NCBI GenBank assembly: GCA_016806145.1
Contig: CP063167.1
Span: forward strand, 2,104,501-2,168,500
Length of the DNA: 64,000 nucleotides
Direction of reading: 5' to 3'
From: Variovorax paradoxus
GTDB taxonomy: Bacteria > Pseudomonadota > Gammaproteobacteria > Burkholderiales > Burkholderiaceae_C
The notes below the pieces were generated by a model that was given only the letters and a program-made list of their open reading frames with translations, made no database searches and was not told the DNA's origin. Position 1 is the first letter of the stretch. Every line of letters begins with the position of its first letter. Below are positions 1 to 8,846 of the stretch, piece by piece. Made by a program: the position numbers and the translations under genes.

Positions 1-19
1 CGCGACGCTGGATTGAGGC

Positions 20-505
20 ATGCACGGCAACGACACACACGAGGCCACCGCCGATGTCGCCGACCGGCTCGGTTCCGATGCCAGGGTCTGCGAACTCGAC
101 TTGCGCTCCTTCGGATCGAAGCGCCATGCCTCGGGCCTCATCGCCTGCCTGCGCGTCCACGAGGACGCCGGGCTGGTCCGGGACCTGCTCGCGACCGCTG
201 GCAAGGGACGCATCCTGGTCGTCGATGGTGGCGGCACCTGCCGCATGGCGCTGCTCGGCGAACGGCTCGCGCGCATCGGCCTCGCCAACGGCTGGGCCGG
301 TGTCGTGATCCATGGTGCCGTGCGCGATGCCGAATTGCTGGAAGCGCTGCCGCTGGCCGTGCTCGCGATCGGCACCACGCCGCGGCGCGCGAGCCTGGTC
401 GGCGCGGGCGAGCGCGACGTGGTGCTGACCTTCGGCGGTATCGATTTCCGGCCCGGCGATCGGCTGTGGCTCGATGCGGACGGGGTGGTCGTGTCCGCGG
501 CCTGA
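20..505 (+). CDS. RraA-family protein (RNase E regulator / aldolase-like)
   Basis: A 161-residue protein, the same length as E. coli RraA, so it looks complete although it starts 20 bases into the window. Visible family features are the VVDGGG strand near residue 70, GWAGVVIHGAVRD near residue 100, and a C-terminal FGG-x-DFRPGD-x-LWLDADGV segment. Members either bind RNase E and inhibit it, or are class II 4-hydroxy-4-methyl-2-oxoglutarate / oxaloacetate aldolases. The aldolases carry an Asp-x20-Arg-Asp metal and substrate motif. Here the Arg-Asp is present (AVRD) and the first position is Glu (GERLA), so a metal-dependent lyase activity is possible but not assured. The gene upstream is outside the window. 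The family call is firm; regulator versus aldolase is open. Confidence 0.85.
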   Translation: MHGNDTHEATADVADRLGSDARVCELDLRSFGSKRHASGLIACLRVHEDAGLVRDLLATAGKGRILVVDGGGTCRMALLGERLARIGLANGWAGVVIHGAVRDAELLEALPLAVLAIGTTPRRASLVGAGERDVVLTFGGIDFRPGDRLWLDADGVVVSAA

Positions 506-620
506 GGCCTTCTGTCGGCGCAGGCCGACCCCCGGAAGGGCAAATGGACGAATCGTGCCACCGCGCATTGGGTGCGCAATGGCTTGAGGGGGTGAGAACT
601 CCCGCCACCCGTTGCCCACC

Positions 621-2630
621 ATGGTCGATCTTCCATCAGGTCAGGACCACTCGAGCGGCCCGTCGCCCGACGAACTCTCGAGACGGGTGAGGGGCGACCA
701 GCTCCTGTCGGTGCAGCGCAGCGTGCGCGCCGTCGTGCCTTCGGGCATGGCCGTGGGCTGCGTGACCGCCGGCGTCGCGCTCTACGCCTCGGTGCACTGG
801 GTCGGGCCGGCTGCCTGGCTGATGTTGGTCGTGCTGTCGAACGCCTACCGCGCCGATGTCTGCCGCTCGCTGCGCGCGGTGGAACGGGCCGTGGCCGGCA
901 TGGACGAGCGCGAACTCGCGAGACGCTTTCGCAAGATCACCGTGTCGTCGTTCCTCTCGGGCTGCGTCTGGGCGCTGCTGCCCTTGTTCTGCGACAGCGA
1001 GAACCCGTCTGAGACGCTGTTCTTCATGACCATCGTCTGCGGCGTCTGCGCCGGCTCCGTGATCTTCAGCGCGGCCTATGCGCCGGTGCCGATCTTCTTC
1101 GTGACGCCCGCGCTGGCCGCGGTTACCGCCTGGCTGCTCCATGCCGGCGGCTTCCATCACGACGCGCTCGCGGCGATGGTCTTCGTCTACCTGTGCACGC
1201 TGGTCTATGCCTCGCGGCGCGGCGAGCGCGCGTTCCGCGCCAGCAGCCGGCTCAAGAACGAGGCGCTGTTCATGGCGGCCGAGCTGCAGCGCACCCATGC
1301 CGAGTCCACGCGCGCGACGCGCGAGCTGGATTTCCGCGCCAACCACGATTCGCTGACCGGCCTGCTCAACCGCGAGGGCTTCGCGAAGGCAGCCTCGCGC
1401 TTCGAGGCCGCGCAGGCCGATGCGACGCCGCATGCCGCGCTGATGCTGGACCTCGACGGCTTCAAGGCCATCAACGATGCCTTCGGCCACAAGACCGGCG
1501 ACCGCGTGCTCAAGGACGTCGGCCAGTGGTTGCAGCAGCGGCTCGCGCGCCATGACGCCGTGGTCGGCCGCTGGGGCGGCGACGAGTTCGCGGTCTTCTA
1601 TCGGCCGCGCGGCGCGGCCGACGCGCCCGAGCACGTCGCGCAGGGACTCATCGATTCGATCGCCCATGCCACCTCGCACTACGGCGGCCAGCTCGGCGTG
1701 AGCGTCGGCATCTGCACCAGCCTCGACCGCTCGGCCGAGGAGATGCTGGCCTTCTCCGACGAGGCGCTCTACGAGGCCAAGCGGCGCGGGCGCAACCGCT
1801 GCCACCGCTTTGACGAGGTGCTGCACGACCGCCTGCTGCGCCGGCGCGACATCGAGCGCGACATGGTCGAGGCCATGGCCACGCGCGCCATCTGCGCCTG
1901 GTATCAGCCCATCCTCGCCGACCGCGGGCGGCGCCTGCACAGCCTCGAGGCCGTGCTGCGCTGGCGGCATCCGAAGCACGGCTGGGTCGCGCCCGGCGAG
2001 GTCATCTTCGCGGCCGCGAGCACCGGGCTTGCCGAGCGCCTGCTGCGCCATATCCTCGAGGAGGTCTGCTATGGCCTGGTGCAACTCAGTGGCATCGGCG
2101 GCGCATTCGCCGAGCTGCCGGTGGCCATGAACGTGTCGCCGCGCGAGATGTCGCAGCTGCCGGTCGATGTCATCACCGCCGAGGTGCTCGCCGCGCACGG
2201 CCTGCCGCCGCAGCGCCTGCAGATCGAGATCACCGAGGAGGTCGCGCTCGACACCTCCACCGCGCGCGCCCGGCTGCGCGCGCTGGCCGAGTCCGGCGTC
2301 GCGGTGTCGATCGACGATTTCGGCGTCGGCTATTCCTCGCTGGCCTCGCTGCGTGGCGAGCACGTGCGCCAGGTGAAGATCGATCGCAGCTTCGTGTTCG
2401 GCCTCGATTCCTCGCCCGCCAGCTGCCTGATGGTGGAGGCGGTGGTGCGGCTGGGCCGCTCGATGGACATCGAGGTGGTGGCCGAGGGCGTCGAGAGCCA
2501 GGAGGAGTTCGAGACGCTCGCGCGGCTGGGGTGCCCGCTGCTGCAGGGCTTCTATTTCATGCGGCCGGCGCCGTTGGGGCAGGTGGTGGAGTGGGCGGAG
2601 CGGCGCAACGCGGTCGTGGCGCAGCCCTGA
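621..2630 (+). CDS. Membrane GGDEF-EAL cyclic-di-GMP signalling protein
   Basis: About 669 residues. The N-terminal 200 residues hold several hydrophobic helices (about residues 35-75, 110-165 and 180-200) that form a membrane sensor region I cannot assign to a named MASE family. A GGDEF domain follows, with an intact GGDEF signature at residues 319-323. An EAL domain begins around residue 443, where the signature reads EAV in LEAVLRW; the later DDFGVGYSSL and VKIDRSFV motifs are present. It probably makes and/or breaks c-di-GMP at the inner membrane, and cyclase activity is the better supported of the two. ATG at 621 is preferred; a TTG three codons upstream (612) is possible. It is a single gene, convergent with the next operon (25-bp gap). 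Confidence 0.88.
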   Translation: MVDLPSGQDHSSGPSPDELSRRVRGDQLLSVQRSVRAVVPSGMAVGCVTAGVALYASVHWVGPAAWLMLVVLSNAYRADVCRSLRAVERAVAGMDERELARRFRKITVSSFLSGCVWALLPLFCDSENPSETLFFMTIVCGVCAGSVIFSAAYAPVPIFFVTPALAAVTAWLLHAGGFHHDALAAMVFVYLCTLVYASRRGERAFRASSRLKNEALFMAAELQRTHAESTRATRELDFRANHDSLTGLLNREGFAKAASRFEAAQADATPHAALMLDLDGFKAINDAFGHKTGDRVLKDVGQWLQQRLARHDAVVGRWGGDEFAVFYRPRGAADAPEHVAQGLIDSIAHATSHYGGQLGVSVGICTSLDRSAEEMLAFSDEALYEAKRRGRNRCHRFDEVLHDRLLRRRDIERDMVEAMATRAICAWYQPILADRGRRLHSLEAVLRWRHPKHGWVAPGEVIFAAASTGLAERLLRHILEEVCYGLVQLSGIGGAFAELPVAMNVSPREMSQLPVDVITAEVLAAHGLPPQRLQIEITEEVALDTSTARARLRALAESGVAVSIDDFGVGYSSLASLRGEHVRQVKIDRSFVFGLDSSPASCLMVEAVVRLGRSMDIEVVAEGVESQEEFETLARLGCPLLQGFYFMRPAPLGQVVEWAERRNAVVAQP

Positions 2631-2655
2631 AGGACGATTGCGGTCCCCGACGCCG

Positions 2656-3972
2656 TCAGCGCCACCGATTCGGCGGCCGCGGCAAACCCAGGTGCTCGCG
2701 CAGGGTGCTCCCGTCGTAGGCGCTGCGGAACAGCCCGCGCCGCTGCAGCTCGGGCACCACGTGGTCGGCGAACTCCGCATAGCCTTGCGCGAGGAACGGC
2801 GCCATCAGCGTGATGCCGTCGCATGCTTCGGTGCGCAACCAGTGTTCGAGGTCGTCGGCGATCGTCTGCGTGCTGCCCACCAGCACGCGGTGCTTGTTGC
2901 CGACGGCCAGGCGCTGCGCGGTCTGCCGCAGCGTCAGGCCGTTGGCGACCGCGAACTGCGTGATCTCCTTCTGGTGCCCGACCGAGAACCTCGCGGGCGC
3001 CACGTCGGTGGGGAACGGGCTGTCCAGCGGATGGCCATGCAGGTCCAGCATCAAGTTCTCGACGGCCACGCCGATGGGAAACAGCGACGCGATCTGCTCG
3101 AACTTCTCGGTCGCCAGGGCATCGGTCTCGCCCCAGACGATGCTGCAGCCCGGCATGATCTTCAGGCTGTGGGGATTGCGGCCAGCCGCTGCCACGCGTC
3201 CCTTGAGGTCGGCGTAGAACGCGCGGCCCGATTCGATCGACAGGCAATTGCAGAAGACGAGGTCCGCGGTCTGCGCCGCGAAGTCGCGGCCAGCCTGCGA
3301 TGCGCCGGCCTGCGCGATGACCGGGTGGCCCTGCACGGGACGCGCGATGCGCAGCGGTCCGCGCACGCCAGGGTAGTAGCGGCCGTCGTGCTCGAGCCGA
3401 TGGATGCGCGCGAGGTCGGCATACAGGCCGCTCGCCTTGTCGCCGAGGATGGCGTCGTCCTCGAAGCCGTCCCACAGGCCCCTGACGACCTCGACGAACT
3501 CCGCCGCGCGCGCATAGCTGTCGTCCTCGGACTTGTCGGCCGGCAGTCCCAGCTGTCGCGAGGACGGGCCATAGGTGGTCACCAGGTTCCATCCGGCGCG
3601 CCCGCCGCTCAGGTGGTCGAGCGAGGCGACCTGGCGGGCGAGCAGGGCGGGCGGGTAGTCGCTCACGCTTGCGGTATAGATCAGGCCCACGCGCTGCGTG
3701 CGCGCGGCAATGGCGGTCAACAGCGTCAATGGCTCGAACAGGCTCACCGACGCCATGCGCTCGACCACTGCGTCGGGCGCTTCGGGAAAGGTCGCGCTGT
3801 CGGCGACGAACACGGTGTCGAACAGCGCCCGCTCGGCGATCTGCGCGCATTCCACGTACTGCGCCAGATTGAAGGCGAAATCCGAAGGCAGCGCGGGGTG
3901 GCGCCAGGATTGCGAGGTGAATCCCGGCATGATGAAAGCCGCGATCCGAAGCTGCCGGCTGGGCGCGTTCAT
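2656..3972 (-). CDS. NtaA/SnaA/DszA-type FMN-dependent monooxygenase
   Basis: 438 residues, typical of the NtaA/SnaA/DszA/DmoA branch of luciferase-like flavin monooxygenases. These use FMNH2 from a separate reductase to oxidise nitrilotriacetate, sulfones, sulfides and similar substrates. Family landmarks are an early FEPLTLL and IAARTQRVGL segment, SGGRAGWNLVTTY near residue 125, HDGRYYPGVRGPLRIARP near residue 195, the GHPVIAQAGASQAGRDFAA flavin-phosphate region, and a C-terminal DGITLMAPFLAQGYAEFADHV stretch. It is the last gene of the leftward catabolic operon, 4 bp after the binding-protein gene. No flavin reductase is encoded nearby, so the partner must be elsewhere. Substrate unknown; the context suggests the compound handled by the amidase and CoA enzymes upstream. 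Confidence 0.9.
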   Translation of the reverse strand: MNAPSRQLRIAAFIMPGFTSQSWRHPALPSDFAFNLAQYVECAQIAERALFDTVFVADSATFPEAPDAVVERMASVSLFEPLTLLTAIAARTQRVGLIYTASVSDYPPALLARQVASLDHLSGGRAGWNLVTTYGPSSRQLGLPADKSEDDSYARAAEFVEVVRGLWDGFEDDAILGDKASGLYADLARIHRLEHDGRYYPGVRGPLRIARPVQGHPVIAQAGASQAGRDFAAQTADLVFCNCLSIESGRAFYADLKGRVAAAGRNPHSLKIMPGCSIVWGETDALATEKFEQIASLFPIGVAVENLMLDLHGHPLDSPFPTDVAPARFSVGHQKEITQFAVANGLTLRQTAQRLAVGNKHRVLVGSTQTIADDLEHWLRTEACDGITLMAPFLAQGYAEFADHVVPELQRRGLFRSAYDGSTLREHLGLPRPPNRWR

Positions 3973-3976
3973 CGTT

Positions 3977-5617
3977 TCACTTGCCGAGCCAGACGTTCTT
4001 CAGCGCCGCCTGCGATGCATCGGCATCGTCCGAGAGACCGCGCACTCGCTGGTTGCGCACGGTGAAGTTCTTCTCCTCGTACAGGGCCATGGCCGGAAGG
4101 TCGCGTTGCGCGATGCGCTGGAAATCCTTGAAGGCAGCTTGGCGCTGCGCCTGCGCCGGGGCATAGCGGATCTTCTCGATCACCGCGTCGATCTCGGGAT
4201 TCGCATAGCCCGAGGCGTTCTGCCACGGCGTGCCCTTGCTGATGGCCTGGGACCAGAACTGGCGCAGGCCGCCGAGCTGCGGATCGATGTACGGCGCCCA
4301 GCGCGTCGTGTGGATGTCGAAGTCGTAGTCGGTATAGACGCGCTTCAGGTAGCTCGCGAGGTCCTGGTTGCGCACTTCGACCTGGATGCCGACACGCTTG
4401 AGGTTCTGCTTGATGTACTCGGCGTGCCGACCGAAGTTCTGGTTGAACGGCGCATAGTCGATGTGGATCGCGAAACGCACGCCGTCGGCCTTGCGCGGGT
4501 AGCCGGCCTGGTCGAGCAGCCGGTTGGCCAGGGCCGGGTCGAACGGATACTGCGGCACGTCCTGCGTCGTGTAGAAGGGCTTGAGCGTCGAGGGGATCGC
4601 GCTGGTGGATGGCGTGCCGAGGCCGTACCAGACGGTTTTCGTCAGCCCCGGCCGATCGATCGCATGGGCAATGGCATGGCGGACCTCGGGCTTGGACAGC
4701 GCCTCGTGGCGAAGGTTGAATTCCAATACCAGGTAGTTCGATTGCCAGGTGTAGCCCTGGTACTCCACGCGTAGAGCAGGCGATGCGCGCAGCCGCTCGA
4801 GGTCGGCCAGCGGCACGCTGTCCCAGGGCACATAGTCGACCTCCCCGGCCTCCAGCGCGGCCACGCGCGCGGCCGCATCGGGAATGATGCGGAACACGAT
4901 GCCGTCGAGATAGGGCTTGCCGGCGTCCCAGTAGCTGTCGTTGCGCACCAGCTCGATGGATTGGCCCGGTCGCCATTCCTTGAACCGGAACGGGCCGGTG
5001 CCCACGGGCTTGAGGTTGAGCGGGTTGTTCAGGACATCGGTGCCTTCGTACAGGTGGCGCGGCAGCACGGGGGAGCCCTGCGCATTGAGGAAGTTGAGCA
5101 CCACCAGCGACGGCCGCTTGAAGCGGAAGACGGCGGTATGGTCGTCGGGCGTCTGCACGTCCTCGAGGTCGGCGAAGATGTTGCGGCCGATCGGATGGAC
5201 CTTCTTCCAGACCTCGAGGGCCGAGTAGCGGACATCGGCCGAGGTGAAGGGTTTGCCGTCGTGCCAGGTCACGCCCTGGCGCAGATCGAAGCGCAGCGTG
5301 AGCGCATCGGGCGAAACCTGCCAGCGCGTAGCCAGGCCGGGCTTGGCCTGGTGGTTCCTGTCGTAGCTCAGCAGCCCTTCCAGCACGTTGGTGGCGACGA
5401 CGCCATTGACGTAGGAGTTGTTGTAGCCGGGGTTCAAGGTCACGGGCTCGGGCTGGACCACCGCGCGCAGTACGCCGCCGCGCAGCGGGGACGACGCCCC
5501 GTCCGCCAGCGCGTGACTGCTCGCGGTCTGCGCGAAGGAGGCCAGGGACACAGGAAGCAGCGACCCGAGGGCAAGAAGGGTCGCGGCGCGACGGCGCGAG
5601 GGCAGGAATCGCTTCAT
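3977..5617 (-). CDS. OppA/DppA-type (family 5) ABC substrate-binding protein
   Basis: 546 residues from the ATG at 5617 (MKRFLPSRRRAATLL). This start gives a classic Sec signal peptide ending near SLASFAQT; an in-frame ATG eight codons upstream (5641) is less likely. The mature protein has SBP_bac_5 hallmarks: VQPEPVTLNPGYNN, LEGLLSYD, GVTWHDGKPFTSADV, PVGTGPFRFKEW, and HAIDRPGL near the middle. It binds a peptide-like or oligomeric solute in the periplasm for an ABC importer. No permease or ATPase gene accompanies it in this operon, so it must borrow a transporter or act with one encoded elsewhere. A 107-bp gap separates it from the upstream PrpD gene, enough for a secondary promoter. It sits 4 bp before the monooxygenase gene. 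Confidence 0.92.
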   Translation of the reverse strand: MKRFLPSRRRAATLLALGSLLPVSLASFAQTASSHALADGASSPLRGGVLRAVVQPEPVTLNPGYNNSYVNGVVATNVLEGLLSYDRNHQAKPGLATRWQVSPDALTLRFDLRQGVTWHDGKPFTSADVRYSALEVWKKVHPIGRNIFADLEDVQTPDDHTAVFRFKRPSLVVLNFLNAQGSPVLPRHLYEGTDVLNNPLNLKPVGTGPFRFKEWRPGQSIELVRNDSYWDAGKPYLDGIVFRIIPDAAARVAALEAGEVDYVPWDSVPLADLERLRASPALRVEYQGYTWQSNYLVLEFNLRHEALSKPEVRHAIAHAIDRPGLTKTVWYGLGTPSTSAIPSTLKPFYTTQDVPQYPFDPALANRLLDQAGYPRKADGVRFAIHIDYAPFNQNFGRHAEYIKQNLKRVGIQVEVRNQDLASYLKRVYTDYDFDIHTTRWAPYIDPQLGGLRQFWSQAISKGTPWQNASGYANPEIDAVIEKIRYAPAQAQRQAAFKDFQRIAQRDLPAMALYEEKNFTVRNQRVRGLSDDADASQAALKNVWLGK

Positions 5618-5724
5618 GACGGCAGGAGAGGGCGGTCGCAAACTTTAGTGGCACCCCCGCCGGTGCATAGCGCGTTATGCGCAGATGGATATGCGCTGCG
5701 CTGCTGAGTGAATCTTCCTGCCGC

Positions 5725-7092
5725 TCAACCCGCCACCGTCATCAGCGCCACGAGCTCGCGCACATCCTCCAGTTCGTCGAGCCGGCGCAGCGCCACGGCC
5801 AGCGCTTCGGCGCGCGACACCGGCATCGGCGGCACGGCCGAGGCGCAGCAGGCCATGAACTTGGCGTGCTGGTCCGCGGCCGGCAGCGGCCGGCCGGGGC
5901 TGCCGAGAAAGTGCGGCACTTCGAGGCGCAGCATGCGGCCATCCTTGAGCACCACCTCGACCGCCTGCGGCCCCAGGGCATTCGGGTTCGGATTGCCGTC
6001 GTCCACCACCTCGATCCGGCGCGCCAGTTCGAAGGTGGTGGCATCGTCCAGCGCGGCCGGGTCGAAGTCCTCGATGCCGACGCGGCCCTTGCGCAGGGCC
6101 GTCGCGACCACGAAGCCCATGCTGAGCTTGGCGCTGGCCGAGTCCATGCCGCGCCGGGCCGGCCGGCCCACGAGGCGCGCGATCAGCGCCGAGGCATGCA
6201 CGCGCACGGCCTCCACGTCGTCCGCCGCGAAGCCGTGCGCGGCCATGAGGTCGACGACCGCATCGACGCCGGCATGGGTGGCGCGGCCGGTGGGATAGGG
6301 CTTGTGGCTCATGCGCTCGATCTGGAACACCTGGCCGACGTCGGCCGCCACCTCGCTCCAGCGAGCCTGGCCGAAGTCGTAGAGCGCGAAGTAGCCGAAC
6401 GGCCCCTCGAGGATGTCGCGCGGACCCGGGAAACCCGCGCGTGCGAGTTCGAAGGCGGTGACGGCCGCGCGGGCATTGAGGCCGACCTGCAGGCCGACGG
6501 CCGGCGAGCCCTCGCTGTGCGCCTGCATGGTGCCCGAGAGGTGGCTGTAGGCGAGGCCGAGCGCGTCGTGCAGGGTCTCTGCGTCCATGCCGGCCAGCTT
6601 GCACAGCGTGGCCGTGGCGCCGAGGCCGCCGCACATGGCGGGGCGGAAGAAACGCATCGGCGCGCGCTGGGCCAGGGCGATGTAGATCGCCACGTCGAGC
6701 CCCAGCGCCACGGCCGCGATCAGGGCCTTGCCCGAAACGCCGCCCTCGCGCTGCGCGAAGCCGAGCGCGGCCGGCACGATGCAGGCGAAGGCATGGACCA
6801 CGGCGATGTCGTGCACCGCGTCGAACTCCTGATTGAACACCTGGTAGGCGTTGAGCATCGCGGCCGACGGAAAGGGCAGCTTCTCGCCGCTGCCCCAGAC
6901 CGTGACCGCGTCGCCGTCGCCCAGCGCGCGCGCCGCCTGCCGCAGCGCCGGCATGCGTGGATGCCGGGAGCCGGAGATGCCGACGCCGACGGTGTCGAGG
7001 ATGAACATCCGCGCGGCGGCCACGGCCGCGGGCGGCAGGGTGTCGAAGTCGTGCGCGCGCACGTGGGCGATGAGGGTGTCGATGGCGTTCAT
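5725..7092 (-). CDS. MmgE/PrpD family protein
   Basis: 455 residues from the ATG at 7092 (MNAIDTLIAHV). That start overlaps the stop of the preceding deacetylase gene by 4 bp (ATGA), indicating translational coupling. The reading frame stays open upstream of 7092, but that part lies inside the neighbouring gene. Family features include the early FILDTVGVGISGSRHP, FNQEFDAVHD and HAFACIVPAALGFAQREG segments, and later SHKPYPTGRATHAGVDAV. PrpD dehydrates 2-methylcitrate; other family members are cis-aconitate decarboxylase, iminodisuccinate epimerase and many uncharacterised catabolic enzymes. Nothing else from the methylcitrate cycle is present, so a dehydratase, epimerase or decarboxylase step on a dicarboxylate or tricarboxylate pathway intermediate is the better inference. 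Confidence 0.88.
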   Translation of the reverse strand: MNAIDTLIAHVRAHDFDTLPPAAVAAARMFILDTVGVGISGSRHPRMPALRQAARALGDGDAVTVWGSGEKLPFPSAAMLNAYQVFNQEFDAVHDIAVVHAFACIVPAALGFAQREGGVSGKALIAAVALGLDVAIYIALAQRAPMRFFRPAMCGGLGATATLCKLAGMDAETLHDALGLAYSHLSGTMQAHSEGSPAVGLQVGLNARAAVTAFELARAGFPGPRDILEGPFGYFALYDFGQARWSEVAADVGQVFQIERMSHKPYPTGRATHAGVDAVVDLMAAHGFAADDVEAVRVHASALIARLVGRPARRGMDSASAKLSMGFVVATALRKGRVGIEDFDPAALDDATTFELARRIEVVDDGNPNPNALGPQAVEVVLKDGRMLRLEVPHFLGSPGRPLPAADQHAKFMACCASAVPPMPVSRAEALAVALRRLDELEDVRELVALMTVAG

Positions 7093-8024
7093 TGGGGCAT
7101 CGGGAAGAAGGGAGCGTCGCCGGGCGGGGCGACGAGCGCAGCCGGCGCGGGAACCTGCGCGGCGTACCAGTCGTGGATGGCGCTGCCGGTCACCACCCGC
7201 ACCATCGGGTGCGCGAGCAGCAGCTCGAGCATGGCCTCGAAGTCGCCGAAGCGATGGGGAACGCCCATCAGGTGCGGGTGCAAGCCGATCGCCAGCACCC
7301 GGGGCTGGCCGTGGCGGGCCGCCTCGCGCGCGAACACGTCGAGCGTGCGCTCGAGCCGCAGCTTCATCTCTGGCGACGAATGCTTCTCGACCGCGTAGAT
7401 CACCGAGTCGTTGACTTCCAGCATGTAGGGCTGGGCCATGAGCGGACGGTGCGCGGTGCGCATCCAGCAGGGCAGGTCGTCCAGGCACCAGTCGAGCACG
7501 TGGTCGACGCCGGCGGCGGCGAGGATGTCGGGCGTGTCGGCTGCCTCGCGCAGGCCCGGCGAGAGCCAGCCGCGCGGCCGGGTGCCGGTGAAGGCGGCGA
7601 TGCGCTCGAGTGACCGGCGCACCGCCTCCGCCTGCGCGTGGGCGTCGAGTTGCGCGAGCGACTGCTGCTGCACCCCGTGGCCGATGAATTCCCAGCCGGC
7701 CTCCAGCATGGCCAGCGCGGCACCCGGGTGCGAATCGATCACCGAGGCGTTGAGGCTCGCCGAGGCCCGCAGCCCGCGGTCGCGCAGGGCCTCGATCATG
7801 CGCGGCAGGCCGCAGCGCAGCCCGTACTCGGCCCAGGCGAAGTTCGGCACGTCGGGCACGGTCTCCTTGCCGTGCGGCGGCGTCAGCAGCGTGCGCGGCA
7901 TCGGGCGGTCGAAGGGCCAGTGCTCCACGTTCACGACGATGTGAACGAGGATGTGGCCGCCGTCGAGCGGCTGCAGCGGCGTGCGTTCGGAAGACAGCTG
8001 GAAGGGAATGCGTGGATTGCTCAT
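7089..8024 (-). CDS. PuuE-like polysaccharide-deacetylase-fold hydrolase
   Basis: 311 residues of the NodB-homology/PuuE class. Visible motifs are VVNVEHWPFD near residue 32 (where PuuE-like proteins carry the first acidic site), SASLNASVIDSHPG near residue 87, the GHGVQQQS turn, RGWLSPGL near residue 150, and IGLHPHLMGVPHR near residue 248. In PuuE (metal-independent allantoinase) this fold opens a cyclic ureide; other members hydrolyse amides. The catabolic operon fits a C-N hydrolase better than a cell-wall deacetylase. No signal peptide is apparent, so it is probably cytoplasmic. It lies 33 bp after the hydratase gene and overlaps the PrpD gene by 4 bp. Two paralogues occur in the IclR-controlled cluster at 27.8-29.7 kb. 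Confidence 0.85.
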   Translation of the reverse strand: MSNPRIPFQLSSERTPLQPLDGGHILVHIVVNVEHWPFDRPMPRTLLTPPHGKETVPDVPNFAWAEYGLRCGLPRMIEALRDRGLRASASLNASVIDSHPGAALAMLEAGWEFIGHGVQQQSLAQLDAHAQAEAVRRSLERIAAFTGTRPRGWLSPGLREAADTPDILAAAGVDHVLDWCLDDLPCWMRTAHRPLMAQPYMLEVNDSVIYAVEKHSSPEMKLRLERTLDVFAREAARHGQPRVLAIGLHPHLMGVPHRFGDFEAMLELLLAHPMVRVVTGSAIHDWYAAQVPAPAALVAPPGDAPFFPMPQ

Positions 8025-8057
8025 GGCTGGGGCCTTTCCATGGTGGCGGTCATCGGT

Positions 8058-8846
8058 TCACCGCCCTTCGAAACGGGGCGCGCGCCGCTCGGTGAAGGCC
8101 GCCTGGCCCTCGGCATAGTCGCGGCTCGCGAAGCACTGCCGCACGAGCGCATCGATCGCTTCGCGTGCCGGCCCGGCGGGCGCGTCCAGCGCGGCGAGGA
8201 TCGCGGCCTTCGCGGCACGCAGGGACAGCGGCGCATTCTGCGCGATCAGTGCCACGCGCGAAGCCACCTCGGCATCGAACGCGTCGGCCGCGATGCTGTC
8301 GTTGACCAGACCGAGGCGCATCGCCTCGGGGGCCTCGATGCTGCGCGCGGTGTAGAACAGGTCGAAGGTGGTGGGCGCGCCCAGCAGCGTCACCAGCCGC
8401 TGCATGCCTTCGTAGGCATAGCCCAGGCCGATGCGCGCGGCCGGCATCCGGAAGCGCGCCCGCGCCGAGGCGAAGCGCAGGTCGCAGGCGGCGGCGATGC
8501 CGATGCCGCCGCCCATGCAGATGCCCTGGATGCGGGCCACCGTCGGCTTGGGGCATCGGGCGAGTGCCCGTTGCGCCGTGGTCACGGCCTGGTCGTAGGC
8601 CGCGACGGCGTCGGCGCCGCTGCGCTGCTGGGCGAACTCGCCGATGTCGGCACCCGAGACGAAAGCGGCATCGCCTTCGCCGGTGACCACGATCACGCGC
8701 ACGCGGTCGTCCTGCGCCAGCGATGTCACCGCGTCGCCCAGTTGCCGCCACATGGCCAGCGTCATCGCGTTGTGCTTGCTGGCGTGGCTGATCACGAGCG
8801 TGCCGATGCCCGCGGCCGTCTCGGTCCGGATGTGTCCGCCGCTCAT
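8058..8846 (-). CDS. Enoyl-CoA hydratase/isomerase family protein
   Basis: 262 residues of the crotonase fold. Visible features are KHNAMTLAMW, the GADIGEF oxyanion-hole segment near residue 67, CMGGGIGIAAACDLRFAS near residue 108 and a C-terminal ASRDYAEGQAAFTERRAPRF. The glutamates used by classical hydratases are not obvious: the position usually in PE-x-x-IG reads PAARIGLG, and the next helix reads TTFDLFYTA. It may therefore catalyse another crotonase reaction, such as isomerisation, hydrolysis or C-C cleavage of an acyl-CoA. ATG at 8846 overlaps the stop of the CoA-transferase gene by 4 bp. That gene probably makes its CoA-ester substrate. Confidence 0.88.
   Translation of the reverse strand: MSGGHIRTETAAGIGTLVISHASKHNAMTLAMWRQLGDAVTSLAQDDRVRVIVVTGEGDAAFVSGADIGEFAQQRSGADAVAAYDQAVTTAQRALARCPKPTVARIQGICMGGGIGIAAACDLRFASARARFRMPAARIGLGYAYEGMQRLVTLLGAPTTFDLFYTARSIEAPEAMRLGLVNDSIAADAFDAEVASRVALIAQNAPLSLRAAKAAILAALDAPAGPAREAIDALVRQCFASRDYAEGQAAFTERRAPRFEGR

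Noticed and set aside
13..690. 225-codon open frame covering the RraA gene
   Set aside because: Arg-rich shadow frame; the overlapping RraA frame has clear family motifs.
2638..4065. 475-codon plus-strand open frame
   Set aside because: Shadow of the FMN monooxygenase gene; no motif and an implausible composition.
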